In this document: piece after piece, positions 41,184 through 49,377 of the stretch
Numbering within the stretch: position 1 is the first letter of the stretch
Layout: each line of letters opens with the position of its first letter
DNA from: an uncultured Rhodospirillales bacterium
GTDB taxonomy: Bacteria > Pseudomonadota > Alphaproteobacteria > Acetobacterales > Acetobacteraceae
Length of the DNA: 64,000 nucleotides
Assembly: GCA_903835235.1 (NCBI GenBank)
Contig: CAILMF010000044.1
Coordinates: 62,001-126,000 of the forward strand
Reading direction: 5' to 3'
The notes under the pieces: generated by a model
Seen by the model: the letters and a program-made list of their open reading frames with translations, nothing else
Told to the model about the DNA's origin: nothing
Databases searched by the model: none
Translations under genes and position numbers: made by a program

Positions 41184-42230
41184 TCACCGCAGATGCGCAA
41201 GGCGCGGCGCGACATGTTCGGCGAAGCGCCGCATCTCCGGCTCGAAGGGCTGGAATTGCAGCAGCAGCGTCTCGATGCCGATCTCGTGGAAGGCGGTGAT
41301 GCGGTCCGCCACCTGTTGGTAGCTGCCGACCAGCCCGGCCGCGGTGCCGCCATTGGTGCCCACCCGCACGGACTTCGCCATGGTCTGGCGCATCACCACC
41401 GCGGGGTCCGTATTGGCCTTCACATAGGCCTTGATGTCGCTGTCCAGCGCCGCCAGCGCCAGCAGGCGCTGATAGGCCGCCTCGGCCTCGGCCTCGGTTT
41501 CCCGCGCGATGACGAAGGCGGAGAGGCCGTAGCGCAGGGGGGCACCGCTGCGCGGTCGCGCGTCCACGTCGGCGATCAGGGCGCGCACATCCTCCAGCGG
41601 CTGGCCGTTGATGAACCACACATCCGCCTGCGCCGCGCTGAGGTCGCGCGCCGGCGCGCTCTCGCCGCCCACATAGATGCGCGGGCGCGGGCGGAAGGTG
41701 CCGGCGGGGCGCAGCATGTAGTCCCGCACCTGGAAGTAGCGGCCCTCGTGGTTCACCCGCTCGCCGCGCATCAGCCGCTCCACCACGCTGAGCCATTCGC
41801 CGCCATAGGCGTAGCGCTCGTCGTGTTCCAGGAAGGCGATGCCGGCGTTGACGATCTCCTTCTGGTTCCAGGCGTTCACCAGGTTGATGGCGAAGCGGCC
41901 CCCGCTGATATGCTCGATCTGCAGCGCCATCTTGGCCAGCACGACGGGGTTGTAGAGCATCGGCTTGATCGCGCAGATGATCTCGATGCGCTTCGTCTCC
42001 GCCGCCAGCGCGGCCGAGGAGGTCCAGGCTTCCAGCTGGTCCAACTCCTCCTTGTGCGGGTTGGCGGTGTGCTGCGCCACCAGCACGCAGTCATAGCCCA
42101 GCGCGTCGGCTTCCAGCACCAGCGCGCGGTTGCGCGGCCAGGAGGCGTCGTAGGGCTCCTCGGGGTCGTGCAGCGCGGCGCGGTTGCCGTGGACCAGCGC
42201 CCAGATGCCGATGCGGAGCGGAAGGGTCAT
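41184..42230 (-). CDS. LLM-class flavin-dependent monooxygenase (SsuD-like)
   Basis: The 348-residue protein starts at ATG 42230. Luciferase-like features are RIGIWALVHGNRAALHDPEEPYDASWPRNRALVLEADALGYDCVLVAQHT, KRIEIICAIKPMLYNPVVLAKMALQIEHISGGRFAINLVNAWNQKEIVNAGI and RYAYGGEWLSVVERLM. The AINLV-x-x-W/N segment is shared with alkanesulfonate monooxygenases. It needs reduced FMN from a partner. It converges on the sigma-E operon (16 bases between stops) and is not part of it. The substrate may be an organosulfur or similar compound. Confidence 0.9.
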   Translation of the reverse strand: MTLPLRIGIWALVHGNRAALHDPEEPYDASWPRNRALVLEADALGYDCVLVAQHTANPHKEELDQLEAWTSSAALAAETKRIEIICAIKPMLYNPVVLAKMALQIEHISGGRFAINLVNAWNQKEIVNAGIAFLEHDERYAYGGEWLSVVERLMRGERVNHEGRYFQVRDYMLRPAGTFRPRPRIYVGGESAPARDLSAAQADVWFINGQPLEDVRALIADVDARPRSGAPLRYGLSAFVIARETEAEAEAAYQRLLALAALDSDIKAYVKANTDPAVVMRQTMAKSVRVGTNGGTAAGLVGSYQQVADRITAFHEIGIETLLLQFQPFEPEMRRFAEHVAPRLAHLR

Positions 42231-42284
42231 GGCGGTACGTCTCCTGTCGGAAACAGTCAGCCAGAAACGCGTCGCCGCGAAAAG

Positions 42285-42812
42285 CTACCAGCCCAGCGTG
42301 CCCGGCCCGCCCTTGAACGGGCCTGTGAGCTCCGAGGTGATCCAGCCGCCATAGAAGCCGCCGGGCTGCGGCTGCACGCGCTCCTCATCCACGAAGCAGG
42401 CATCCATCATGCCGGCATAGACCGCGACATGGTCGGCCAGGTCGGCGAAAGCCGGGGTTGGGTCCGGGTAGCTCCAGCCGGCGCGCTCGGCCAGGCGCCA
42501 GCCGGCGGCCAGCGTCCAGTAGCGGGCGCGGCCCTTCCACTCACAAAAACTGCCGCCGGGGGCCGGGCGCAGCACGCCGGGTAGGAAAGCGTCGGGCGGC
42601 AGGTACCAACTGGGTGGGTGGAAGGTCTCCAGCACGCGGAAGGCCTGGGTGGTATCGGCCGCCGTGATGCCGCCGAGCACGATGCGGACCCGGCGCGGGC
42701 TGCGTTCCAGGCGGGGCGGGCGGGGATAGTCGGCGACACGTTCCATCCCCGGCAGATGGCGCCGTGCCGCGCCGGCGCAAGGTCGGTCCGGCGGATCGAT
42801 CAGCCGTGGCAT
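42285..42812 (-). CDS. DUF427 family protein
   Basis: The 175-residue protein has the DUF427 pattern: DYPRPPRLERSPRRVRIVLGGITAADTTQAFRVLETFHPPSWYLPPDAF, SFCEWKGRARYWTL and FADLADHVAVYAGMMDACFVDEERVQPQPGGFYGGWITSELTGPFKGGPGTLGW. The fold is a small beta structure of unknown function, often in actinobacteria and alphaproteobacteria. The start could instead be ATG 42746, nearer the conserved block. It lies upstream of the LLM monooxygenase gene on the same strand with a 54-base gap, so they may be co-transcribed. Confidence 0.9.
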   Translation of the reverse strand: MPRLIDPPDRPCAGAARRHLPGMERVADYPRPPRLERSPRRVRIVLGGITAADTTQAFRVLETFHPPSWYLPPDAFLPGVLRPAPGGSFCEWKGRARYWTLAAGWRLAERAGWSYPDPTPAFADLADHVAVYAGMMDACFVDEERVQPQPGGFYGGWITSELTGPFKGGPGTLGW

Positions 42813-42862
42813 GGCGGCGGCCCTGGCTCTAACCTCGGGGCCTTCAGACCGGAACGCTCAGC

Positions 42863-43822
42863 ATGCCCCAGCCCATCGCCCTCGGATTAATCGGCTTCGG
42901 CATAATGGGAGAGCGGTTGCTGCGCGCGGCCCTGGACCACGCCGCCGAATCCGTGACCCCCGTGGCGGTGTGGGACCCCGCGCCGGAAGCCACCGCACGG
43001 CTGGCCGCGGTGGCGCCCGGCGTGCCGATGCTGGCTTCCGCCGAAGCCGTCATTGCCGCCTGCGACTGCCTCTACGTCGCCGCGCCGCCGGCCGCGCATA
43101 TCCCGCTGGCGGAAGCCGCCTTTGCCGCGGGCCGCGCCGTTTTCCTGGAAAAGCCGCTGGCGACCGACCTGGCGCTGGCCCGCGGCTTTGTCGCGCGGGC
43201 CGAGGCCAGCGGCGCGCGCGCGGCGGTGAACTTCCCGATGGCGTCCTCCCCGGCCGTGGCGCAGCTGGCGCAGTGGCAGGCGGCCTTCACCCCGGAGGCG
43301 CTGGAGATCGAGGTTGGCTTCGCCACCTGGCCGCGCGGCTGGCAGCAGGGGGCGGTCGGCTGGCTGGGCAGGCGGGCGGAAGGCGGCTTCACGCGCGAGG
43401 TGGTCTCCCACTTCCTGTTCCTGACGCGCCGCCGGCTTGGCCCGCTGGTGCTGCACGAAGCCAGCGTCAGCTACCCCGCCGGCGACGGCGCCGAGACCGC
43501 CATCCGCGCCCGGCTGACCGCCGGCGGCGTGCCGGTGACGCTGCTGGGCGGCGTCGGCACCACGGCGAAGGACGACCACAACACCTGGACGCTGAACGCC
43601 GCGATCCGCCTGCGCGACTGGTCATTCGCCGAGACGCTTGGCGCCGATGGCTCCTGGGCGCAGGCGCCGGACGCGCAGCCGAACGAGAAGATGCGTCCCC
43701 TGGTGCTGCGCGGCCAACTGGCCGGCGTGGCGGCGATGACCCGCGGCGAGGCGCATCACCTGGCGACCCTGCGGGAGGCGCTGGAGGTGCAGCAAGTGGT
43801 CGAGGCGATCCTGGCCGCCTGA
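42863..43822 (+). CDS. Gfo/Idh/MocA family oxidoreductase
   Basis: The 319-residue protein has an N-terminal Rossmann motif (LGLIGFGIMGERLLRAAL), then CLYVAAPPAAHIPLAEAAFAAGRAVFLEKPLATD with the catalytic EKP Lys near 97. EGGFTREVVSHFLFLTRRRLGPL takes the place of the usual substrate-side His motif. It is not similar to the Gfo/Idh gene at 25197 beyond the shared fold. It should use NAD(P) to oxidise a hydroxyl group. It is divergent from the DUF427 gene and separated by 151 bases from the FabF gene, so it is probably single. Confidence 0.87.
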   Translation: MPQPIALGLIGFGIMGERLLRAALDHAAESVTPVAVWDPAPEATARLAAVAPGVPMLASAEAVIAACDCLYVAAPPAAHIPLAEAAFAAGRAVFLEKPLATDLALARGFVARAEASGARAAVNFPMASSPAVAQLAQWQAAFTPEALEIEVGFATWPRGWQQGAVGWLGRRAEGGFTREVVSHFLFLTRRRLGPLVLHEASVSYPAGDGAETAIRARLTAGGVPVTLLGGVGTTAKDDHNTWTLNAAIRLRDWSFAETLGADGSWAQAPDAQPNEKMRPLVLRGQLAGVAAMTRGEAHHLATLREALEVQQVVEAILAA

Positions 43823-43973
43823 GGCGCTTTCCGCCCGTGCTGGGAGGCCCGCGGGCACCGGGCCAGGCCCTGCCAGGGCGACGCCTGCCGGAATGGGTTT
43901 CATCGAAGCTTCACCCCACTTTCCGCGAATTCGTCGCTTTTGGTACGACCACCGGCAGCCCTGAGGATTCGGC

Positions 43974-45185
43974 ATGCGGCGCATCGTCATCACCGGCATG
44001 GGCATCGTCTGTCCGCTCGGCCAGGGTCTTGAGCCGGTCTGGCGCCGCCTGGTGAACGGGCATTCGGGCATCGGCGCCATCGCCAGCTTCAATGCGGACC
44101 TGCCCTGCCGCGTTGCCGGCCAGGTGCCGGCCACCGTCTGGGGCCAGCCCACCGCCAGGCCCAGCGCCACCCGCTTCAGCCACCTGGCCCTGCTGGCGGC
44201 GCGGGAGGCATTGGACGATGCCGGCTGGCACCCGGCGGCGGATGAGGCGCGCGAGGCCACCGGCGTCAGCGTCGGTTCCGGCTGCGGCGGGCTGGAGGCG
44301 CTGAACGAGGGCGCCCTGCGCCTGGCCAGCGCCGCCACGCCCTTCCTGCCCGGCGCCATGATCCACCAGATGGCCACCGACCTGGCCGAGGCCTTCGCGC
44401 TGCATGGTCCGCGCCGCGCCGTCTCCACCGCCTGTTCGTCCGGCGCCCATGCCATTGGCGACGCGGCGCGGCTGATCGGCTTCGGTGATGCCGATGTCAT
44501 GTTGGCCGGCGGCGCCGAGGCCGCGGTGCATGAACTCGGCATGGCCGGCTTCGCCGCCGCCCGGGCGCTGTCCACCGGCTTCAACGACACGCCGCAGCAG
44601 GCCTCCCGCCCCTGGGACCGCGACCGCGACGGCTTCGTGATGGGCGAGGGCGCCGGCATGCTGGTGCTGGAGGAGCGCGAGCATGCCCGCCGCCGTGGCG
44701 CGCGCATCTACGCCGAACTCTGCGGCTACGGCATGTCGGGCGACGGCTGGCACATCACCTCGCCCTCCGAGAGCGGCGACGGCGCCTTCCGCGCCATGCA
44801 GCAGGCGCTGAAGCACGGCGCGCTGGCGGCCGAGGGCGTGCAGTACATCAACGCCCACGGCACCAGCACGCCGATGGGCGACGACCTGGAACTGGCGGCG
44901 GTGGAGCGTCTGTTCGGCGCGGCGGTGCGCCAGTTGGCGATGTCCTCCACCAAATCCGCCACCGGCCATCTGCTGGGCGCCGCCGGCGCGGTGGAGGCGA
45001 TCTTCTCGATCCTGTCGATCCGCGACGGCGTGGCGCCGCCGACGCTGAACCTGAACCAGCCGAGCCGCGAGAGCGCGGTCGACCGCGTCGCCAAGGTGGC
45101 GCAGGAGCGGCGCATCGACGCCGTGCTGTGCAACAGCTTTGGCTTCGGCGGCACCAACGCCAGCCTGCTGTTCCGCGCCGCCTGA
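43974..45185 (+). CDS. fabF: Beta-ketoacyl-ACP synthase II (FabF-type), extra copy
   Basis: The 403-residue thiolase-fold enzyme has the active-site Cys at 154 (AVSTACSSGAHA), His near 294 (INAHGTSTPMGD), His near 329 (KSATGHLLGAAGAVEAIFSI) and the NSFGFGGTNASLLF end. All catalytic residues are intact, so it should be a working condensing enzyme rather than a chain-length factor. It stands outside any fab cluster, so it is probably an additional KAS with a special role (for example in unsaturated or modified fatty acids). The adjacent glycosyltransferase/PlcP genes converge on it. Confidence 0.9.
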   Translation: MRRIVITGMGIVCPLGQGLEPVWRRLVNGHSGIGAIASFNADLPCRVAGQVPATVWGQPTARPSATRFSHLALLAAREALDDAGWHPAADEAREATGVSVGSGCGGLEALNEGALRLASAATPFLPGAMIHQMATDLAEAFALHGPRRAVSTACSSGAHAIGDAARLIGFGDADVMLAGGAEAAVHELGMAGFAAARALSTGFNDTPQQASRPWDRDRDGFVMGEGAGMLVLEEREHARRRGARIYAELCGYGMSGDGWHITSPSESGDGAFRAMQQALKHGALAAEGVQYINAHGTSTPMGDDLELAAVERLFGAAVRQLAMSSTKSATGHLLGAAGAVEAIFSILSIRDGVAPPTLNLNQPSRESAVDRVAKVAQERRIDAVLCNSFGFGGTNASLLFRAA

Positions 45186-45201
45186 GCGCGGCCGCCGCGC
45201 C

Positions 45202-46272
45202 TCAGTCGCGCGGCAGCATCACCAGGTGCTGGCGGAAGGTCTCGGCGCAGGCCTGCCAGGAAAAGCCCTCGGCATGGCGGCGGCAGGCCTCGCGGTCGCA
45301 GTCCAGGGCCGCCAGCACGGCGGCGCGCAGGTCCTGCCCCAACGCGCCGGTGCCGGGCGCCACCACGTCCAGCGGGCCGGTCACCGGAAAGGCCGCCACC
45401 GGCGTGCCGCAGGCCATGGCTTCCAGCAGCACCAGGCCGAAGGTGTCGGTGACCGAGGGGAAGACGAAGACATCGGCGCCGGCATAGGCCGCCGCCAGTT
45501 CCTGCCCCTGGCGCCAGCCGGCGAAGTGGACATCCGGAAAGCGGCGCTGCAACGCGGCGCGCTGCGGGCCGTCACCCACGACCACCTTGCTGCCCGGCAG
45601 GTCCAGTTGCAGGAAGGCCTCGATGTTCTTTTCCACCGCCACGCGCCCGACATAGAGCGAGATCGGCCGCGGCAGGTCGGCCCAGGGGTTGGTGAAGGCC
45701 GGGTCCGTGTCGCCGGGGCGGAACTGCTCCAGCGCCACGCCTCGGGTCCAGGCGCGCAGGTTGGTGAAGCCGCGCCGGCGCAGTTCCGCGCGCAGGCTGG
45801 CGGTGGCGGCGAAGACCCCGCTGCCGGCGGCGTGGAAGCGCCGCAGCATGCCCCAGGCCAGCCCTGGCGGCAGCCCGGTGCGGGCCTGCAGGTATTCCGG
45901 GAAGCGGGTGTGGAAGCTGGTGGTGAAGGGCCAGCCGCGCTTCAGGCAAATGGCCCGCATCGCCCAGCCCAGCGGGCCTTCGGTGGCGATGTGGATCGCG
46001 TCCGGCGCAAACTCGTCGACCAGGCGCTGCAACCGGCGGCGCGGCCAGGGCACGATGCGGATTTCCGGGTAGCTGGGCAGCGGCAGGGTGCGGAAGCGAT
46101 CGGGACCGATCACCTCCACCGTGTCGCCGCTGCGCTTCAGGTGCTCCGTCACCGTGTCCACGGTGCGGACCACGCCGTTCACCTGGGGGTGCCAGGCGTC
46201 GGTGACGATGAGCAGGCGCATCGCGGCCGTGCCTGCCATCGCCGGGCGCACCGCCCAGGAGAGGTCGTTCAT
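45202..46272 (-). CDS. GT4 glycosyltransferase, probable diacylglycerol glycosyltransferase (Agt-like)
   Basis: The 356-residue GT-B enzyme has MRLLIVTDAWHPQVNGVVRTVDTVTEHLKRSGDTVEVIGPD, FTTSFHTRFPEYLQ, ISLYVGRVAVEKNIEAFL, VVVGDGPQRAALQRRFPDV and VFPSVTDTFGLVLLEAMACGTPVAAFPVTGP, the GT4 donor site. It is close in type to MgtA/mannosyl-diacylglycerol enzymes. It overlaps the upstream phosphoesterase gene by 4 bases. PlcP with an adjacent glycosyltransferase (Agt) is the known pair that swaps phospholipids for glycolipids under phosphate starvation, and I infer that role here. Confidence 0.85.
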   Translation of the reverse strand: MNDLSWAVRPAMAGTAAMRLLIVTDAWHPQVNGVVRTVDTVTEHLKRSGDTVEVIGPDRFRTLPLPSYPEIRIVPWPRRRLQRLVDEFAPDAIHIATEGPLGWAMRAICLKRGWPFTTSFHTRFPEYLQARTGLPPGLAWGMLRRFHAAGSGVFAATASLRAELRRRGFTNLRAWTRGVALEQFRPGDTDPAFTNPWADLPRPISLYVGRVAVEKNIEAFLQLDLPGSKVVVGDGPQRAALQRRFPDVHFAGWRQGQELAAAYAGADVFVFPSVTDTFGLVLLEAMACGTPVAAFPVTGPLDVVAPGTGALGQDLRAAVLAALDCDREACRRHAEGFSWQACAETFRQHLVMLPRD

Positions 46273-47072
46273 GCCTCGGCGAGCGCCGTGGCCCGGCCTT
46301 CGGCACGCACCGAGAGGCGCTGGCGTGCCGGCCAGTCCACCAGTTCGAAGGCGCCGTCGGCGTGCTCCACCAGCGCGGTGCAGCTTTCCACCCAGTCGCC
46401 GGTGTTCATGTACAGCACGCCGTTCACCGGGCGCATTTCCGCGTGGTGGATGTGGCCGCAGATCACGCCGTGCAGGCCGCGCCGCTTGGCCTCGCCGGCC
46501 AGCGCGCCCTCGAAGCGGTCGATCGCCTTGACCGCTTCCTTGACCTGGCGCTTCAGCCATTGGCTCAGCGACCAGTAGGGCATGCCCAGCCGGCGCCGCA
46601 CGGCGTTGAAGATGCGGTTCAGGTACAGCGCGGTGTCGTAGGCCCAGTCCCCCAGATAGGCGAGGAACTTGGCGTAGCGGATCACGCCGTCGAACTGGTC
46701 GCCATGGATCACCAGGAACTTGCGGCCATCGGCGGCTTCGTGCACCGCTTCCGGCTGCAGGCTGATGCCGGCGATCTCCAGCCCGAACCAGTCGCGCAGC
46801 GCCTCGTCATGGTTGCCGGGGATGTAGACGACATGCACGCCGCGGCGCGCCATCGCCATGACCTGTCGCAATACGGTATCGAAACTTTCATTCCAGTACC
46901 ACGACTTGCGCAGCCGCCACCCGTCGAAGATATCGCCGACGAGGTACAGCGTCTCGCAATCCGCCCGGCTGAGGAACTCCATCAGCAGGTCGGCGCGGCT
47001 TCCGCGGGTGCCGAGATGAATATCCGAGACGAAGATACTACGATACTGCAGTTTCGGTTCGATCAGATTCAT
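46269..47072 (-). CDS. plcP: Metallophosphoesterase, PlcP-type phospholipase C / LpxH-like
   Basis: The 267-residue protein starts at ATG 47072. The calcineurin-like metal motifs are complete: SDIHLG (about 14-19), GDIFDGW, YIPGNHDEALRDWFG, VIHGDQFDGV and VICGHIHHAEMRPVNGVLYMNTGDWVES. The sequence type is annotated either as UDP-2,3-diacylglucosamine hydrolase or as PlcP. Coupling to a GT4 gene, the divergent PmtA-like gene, the phn genes and the Pho-box-like repeats favour PlcP, which cuts phosphatidylcholine/ethanolamine to diacylglycerol when phosphate is scarce. LpxH of lipid A synthesis remains possible but usually lies elsewhere. Confidence 0.85.
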   Translation of the reverse strand: MNLIEPKLQYRSIFVSDIHLGTRGSRADLLMEFLSRADCETLYLVGDIFDGWRLRKSWYWNESFDTVLRQVMAMARRGVHVVYIPGNHDEALRDWFGLEIAGISLQPEAVHEAADGRKFLVIHGDQFDGVIRYAKFLAYLGDWAYDTALYLNRIFNAVRRRLGMPYWSLSQWLKRQVKEAVKAIDRFEGALAGEAKRRGLHGVICGHIHHAEMRPVNGVLYMNTGDWVESCTALVEHADGAFELVDWPARQRLSVRAEGRATALAEA

Positions 47073-47128
47073 CCGAATCGTCCGCCTGTTGCCTTCGGGG
47101 CCTGTAACGCGGCAGCCCATGTAACAGC

Positions 47129-47146
47129 GTGAAACTTGCGTGAAGC
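47129..47146 (-). promoter_or_regulatory. Pho-box-like direct repeat upstream of plcP-agt
   Basis: On the minus strand GCTTCAC, four bases, GTTTCAC (47146-47129) repeat at 11-base spacing, 57 bases or more before the plcP ATG. A 7+4 direct repeat ending in TCAC resembles half-sites of PhoB boxes (CTGTCAT/C, 11-base period). The match is partial. It gains weight because two other 11-base-period repeats lie upstream of pmtA and phnC. Confidence 0.4.
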
Positions 47147-47169
47147 GGCTAAGACCTGCGGTCATGGAA

Positions 47170-47187
47170 CTGTCGGTTTTGTGTCAC
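47170..47187 (+). promoter_or_regulatory. Pho-box-like direct repeat upstream of the PmtA-like gene
   Basis: CTGTCGG (47170-47176), TTTT, GTGTCAC (47181-47187) gives two TGTC-containing units 11 bases apart, 54 bases before ATG 47242. This is close to the alphaproteobacterial PhoB pattern of CTGTCAT units with four A/T bases between. It is an eye match only. Confidence 0.42.
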
Positions 47188-47241
47188 AGGGTTGCAATCA
47201 CTCTGCCGCTAGCACGCACGCGGAAGATGAAGGACCAGCCG

Positions 47242-47841
47242 ATGTCGAATGCGATGCTGCGGGCTGACGAAACAGGCCAGGCCGGTAGTGGCCCGCTGCT
47301 GTTCCTGCGCCGCTGGATGGCCAACCCGCTGCAGATGGGCTCGATCGTGCCGTCCTCGCCGGCGCTGTGCCGGCGCATCGCCGCGCTGGTGCAGCGCGCG
47401 CCGCAGGAATACGTGCTGGAAATGGGCGCCGGCACCGGCGTGGTCAGCCGCGCGCTGCTGGCCGCCGGCGTGCCGGCCGAACGCCTGATCGTCGTCGAGA
47501 TCGTGCCCGAGATGGCCGAGCACCTGCGCCAGGCGCTGCCCGGCGTGACCGTGCTGTGCGGCGACGCCTTCGACCTGCCGAACCTGCTGCCGGCGCACAT
47601 GCACAACCAGATCGGCACCGCGATCTGCGGCATTCCGCTGGTGCTGCTGCCGCTGGAAATGCAGCAGCGCTTCGTCGCGGCGGTGGAGGCGGTGGCGCCG
47701 GGCCGCGGCTTCCTGCTCTACACCTATTGCGTCACCTCGCCGCTGCCCTGGCGGGCGCTGGGCCTGGCCGCGGACCGCCGCGCCTGGACACCGCTGAACT
47801 TTCCGCCGGCCAGCGTGTGGAAGTATCGCCCGGCGCGATAA
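47242..47841 (+). CDS. pmtA: Phospholipid N-methyltransferase, PmtA-like
   Basis: The 199-residue protein starts at ATG 47242, seven bases after AAGGA (ATG 47227 is an alternative). PmtA landmarks are FLRRWMANPLQMGSIVPSSPALCRRIA, the SAM motif YVLEMGAGTGVVSRALLAAGV, VTVLCGDAFDLP and GTAICGIPLVLLPLEMQQRFV. The family methylates phosphatidylethanolamine toward phosphatidylcholine. Here it faces a PlcP-like phospholipase gene across a shared regulatory region, so the pair may turn over the same phospholipids. A relaxed role on another lipid cannot be excluded. Confidence 0.87.
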   Translation: MSNAMLRADETGQAGSGPLLFLRRWMANPLQMGSIVPSSPALCRRIAALVQRAPQEYVLEMGAGTGVVSRALLAAGVPAERLIVVEIVPEMAEHLRQALPGVTVLCGDAFDLPNLLPAHMHNQIGTAICGIPLVLLPLEMQQRFVAAVEAVAPGRGFLLYTYCVTSPLPWRALGLAADRRAWTPLNFPPASVWKYRPAR

Positions 47842-47961
47842 GCCGGGTGCGCCCTGCTGGGCGCACTTCCCACCGCAACGACATCGCACATCGCCCTGGA
47901 ATACGCTGCGTCCACCTGGGCGCAGGTCGTGTTCCCGCAGGCATTGAATCCATGGCAGGAA

Positions 47962-47991
47962 ATGCGTTCAGATGATTCCATCTGAACGCAT
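47962..47991. terminator. 13-bp perfect hairpin between convergent pmtA-like and phn operons
   Basis: ATGCGTTCAGATG (47962-47974), loop ATTC, and its exact reverse complement (47979-47991) form a stem of 13 bp. It lies about 120 bases after the PmtA-like stop and 12 bases after the end of phnN on the other strand. It can act as a terminator for both, mainly for the phn operon. Neither side has a long T run. Confidence 0.6.
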
Positions 47992-48003
47992 GTTGCTCTG
48001 GGG

Positions 48004-48543
48004 TCAGCGCTCGGCCAGCCGGGCCCGCAGGTGCTGCAACAGCAGGGCGGCGCCGGCTTCGGCGGTGCTGTCGTTCAGGATGCGCAGCTCGACCTCGGCG
48101 CTGGCCTGGCGGGCCAGGCGGGCCGCGGGGTCGCCATCCTCCGCGCGGCCGCGCTGGGCCAGGCGGGCGGCCAGCACCTCCGGCGGCGCGGTGATCTCCA
48201 CCGCGGTCACCCCGGGCAGTGCGGCGCGGGCCGGCGCCACCACGCCGCGGGAGACATTGGCCACCACCAGCGCGCCGCCGCGCGCCGCCTCGGCATAGCG
48301 CGCGGGGATGCCGTAGCGCAGGCCATGCGCCTGCCAGTGCAGGCAGAAGGCGCCATCGGCCAGCGCGGCCAGGAAGCCGGCCTCGTCCAGCGTGTCATGC
48401 GCCTCGGCGGCGCTTTCCGGCCGGGTGACCACGCGGCGGGCGAAGCGCAGGCGCGGCTCGCTGGCCAGTTCCTCCCGCGTCAGGCGCAGCAGCGTGTCCT
48501 TGCCGGCGCCGCTGGGCCCAACCACCAGCACGAAGCCGCCCAT
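48004..48543 (-). CDS. phnN: Ribose 1,5-bisphosphate phosphokinase PhnN
   Basis: The 179-residue protein has a P-loop (FVLVVGPSGAGKDTLL) and guanylate-kinase-like features: RFARRVVTRPESAAEAHDTLDEAGFLAALADGAFCLHWQAHGLRYGIP. This matches PhnN, which makes PRPP from ribose 1,5-bisphosphate in the C-P lyase route. It directly follows the second phnE gene and is last in the operon. No C-P lyase genes (phnG-M) are in the window, so the enzyme either supports a C-P lyase coded elsewhere or has been kept as part of the transport operon. Confidence 0.92.
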   Translation of the reverse strand: MGGFVLVVGPSGAGKDTLLRLTREELASEPRLRFARRVVTRPESAAEAHDTLDEAGFLAALADGAFCLHWQAHGLRYGIPARYAEAARGGALVVANVSRGVVAPARAALPGVTAVEITAPPEVLAARLAQRGRAEDGDPAARLARQASAEVELRILNDSTAEAGAALLLQHLRARLAER

Positions 48544-49377
48544 TCAGCCGGCCATGGCGGCACGCAGCCGGCCGGAGATCACGTCGATGACGGCCACCAG
48601 CACCAGGATCAGCAGGATGATGAAGGAAACCGCCTGCCATTCCAGCGTGCGGATCATTTCCGTCAGGTGCAGGCCGATGCCGCCGGCGCCGACGATGCCG
48701 ATGATGGCGGAGGAGCGGACATTGCTCTCGAAGAAGTACAGCACCTGGCCGGCGATGACCGGCAGCACCTGCGGCAGCACGCCCAGGCGGATGCGCGCCA
48801 GCCCGTTGCCGCCCGCCGACAGGATACCCTCCTGCGGCTTGCGGTCGGCCGCCTCCAGCGCCTCCGAGAAGACCTTGCCGAAGGTGCCGATGTCCGAGAC
48901 CAGGATCGCCAGCACGCCGGCGAAGGGGCCCAGGCCGACGACGGAGACCCAGATCAGCGCCCAGATCAGCGCATCGATGCCGCGGATGCCGTCCAGCACG
49001 CGCCGGCTGGCGAAGCGCATCAGCCAGTGGATGGTGGTGTTGCGCGCGGCCATCAGCGCCACCGGCAGCGCGATGATGGCGGCGCCGAGCGTGCCGAGGA
49101 AGGCGATGGCCAGGGTCTCGCCGATGCCGCGCAGGATCAGGTGCAGGTGCGGCCCGGGGTCGGGCGGGAACATCAGGGTGATGAAGTGGGCAAGCTGCCC
49201 CAGCCCGGCGATGAAGCGCAGCGGCACCAGCTCCAGCCGCCATACCGCCAGCGCCAGCAGGCCGATGCCGGCCAGCACCACCAGCATCGCCAGCACGCCG
49301 CCCCAGGTCAGGCGGCGGAACACGGCCGGGTGCTGCTGGCGCAGCTGCGGCAGGTTGGCGAGCGCCTCGGTCCTCAT
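48544..49377 (-). CDS. phnE: Phosphonate ABC transporter permease PhnE (second copy)
   Basis: The 277-residue membrane protein has about six helices and the PhnE coupling pattern: IRGIGETLAIAFLGTLGAAIIALPVALMAARN, RGIDALIWALIWVSVVGLGPFAGVLAILVSDIGTFGKVFSEALEA, and NVRSSAIIGIVGAGGIGLHLTEMIRTLEWQAVSFIILLILVLVAVIDVISGRLR. It overlaps the first phnE gene by 4 bases. The two PhnE proteins probably form a heterodimeric channel with PhnC. Confidence 0.93.
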   Translation of the reverse strand: MRTEALANLPQLRQQHPAVFRRLTWGGVLAMLVVLAGIGLLALAVWRLELVPLRFIAGLGQLAHFITLMFPPDPGPHLHLILRGIGETLAIAFLGTLGAAIIALPVALMAARNTTIHWLMRFASRRVLDGIRGIDALIWALIWVSVVGLGPFAGVLAILVSDIGTFGKVFSEALEAADRKPQEGILSAGGNGLARIRLGVLPQVLPVIAGQVLYFFESNVRSSAIIGIVGAGGIGLHLTEMIRTLEWQAVSFIILLILVLVAVIDVISGRLRAAMAG

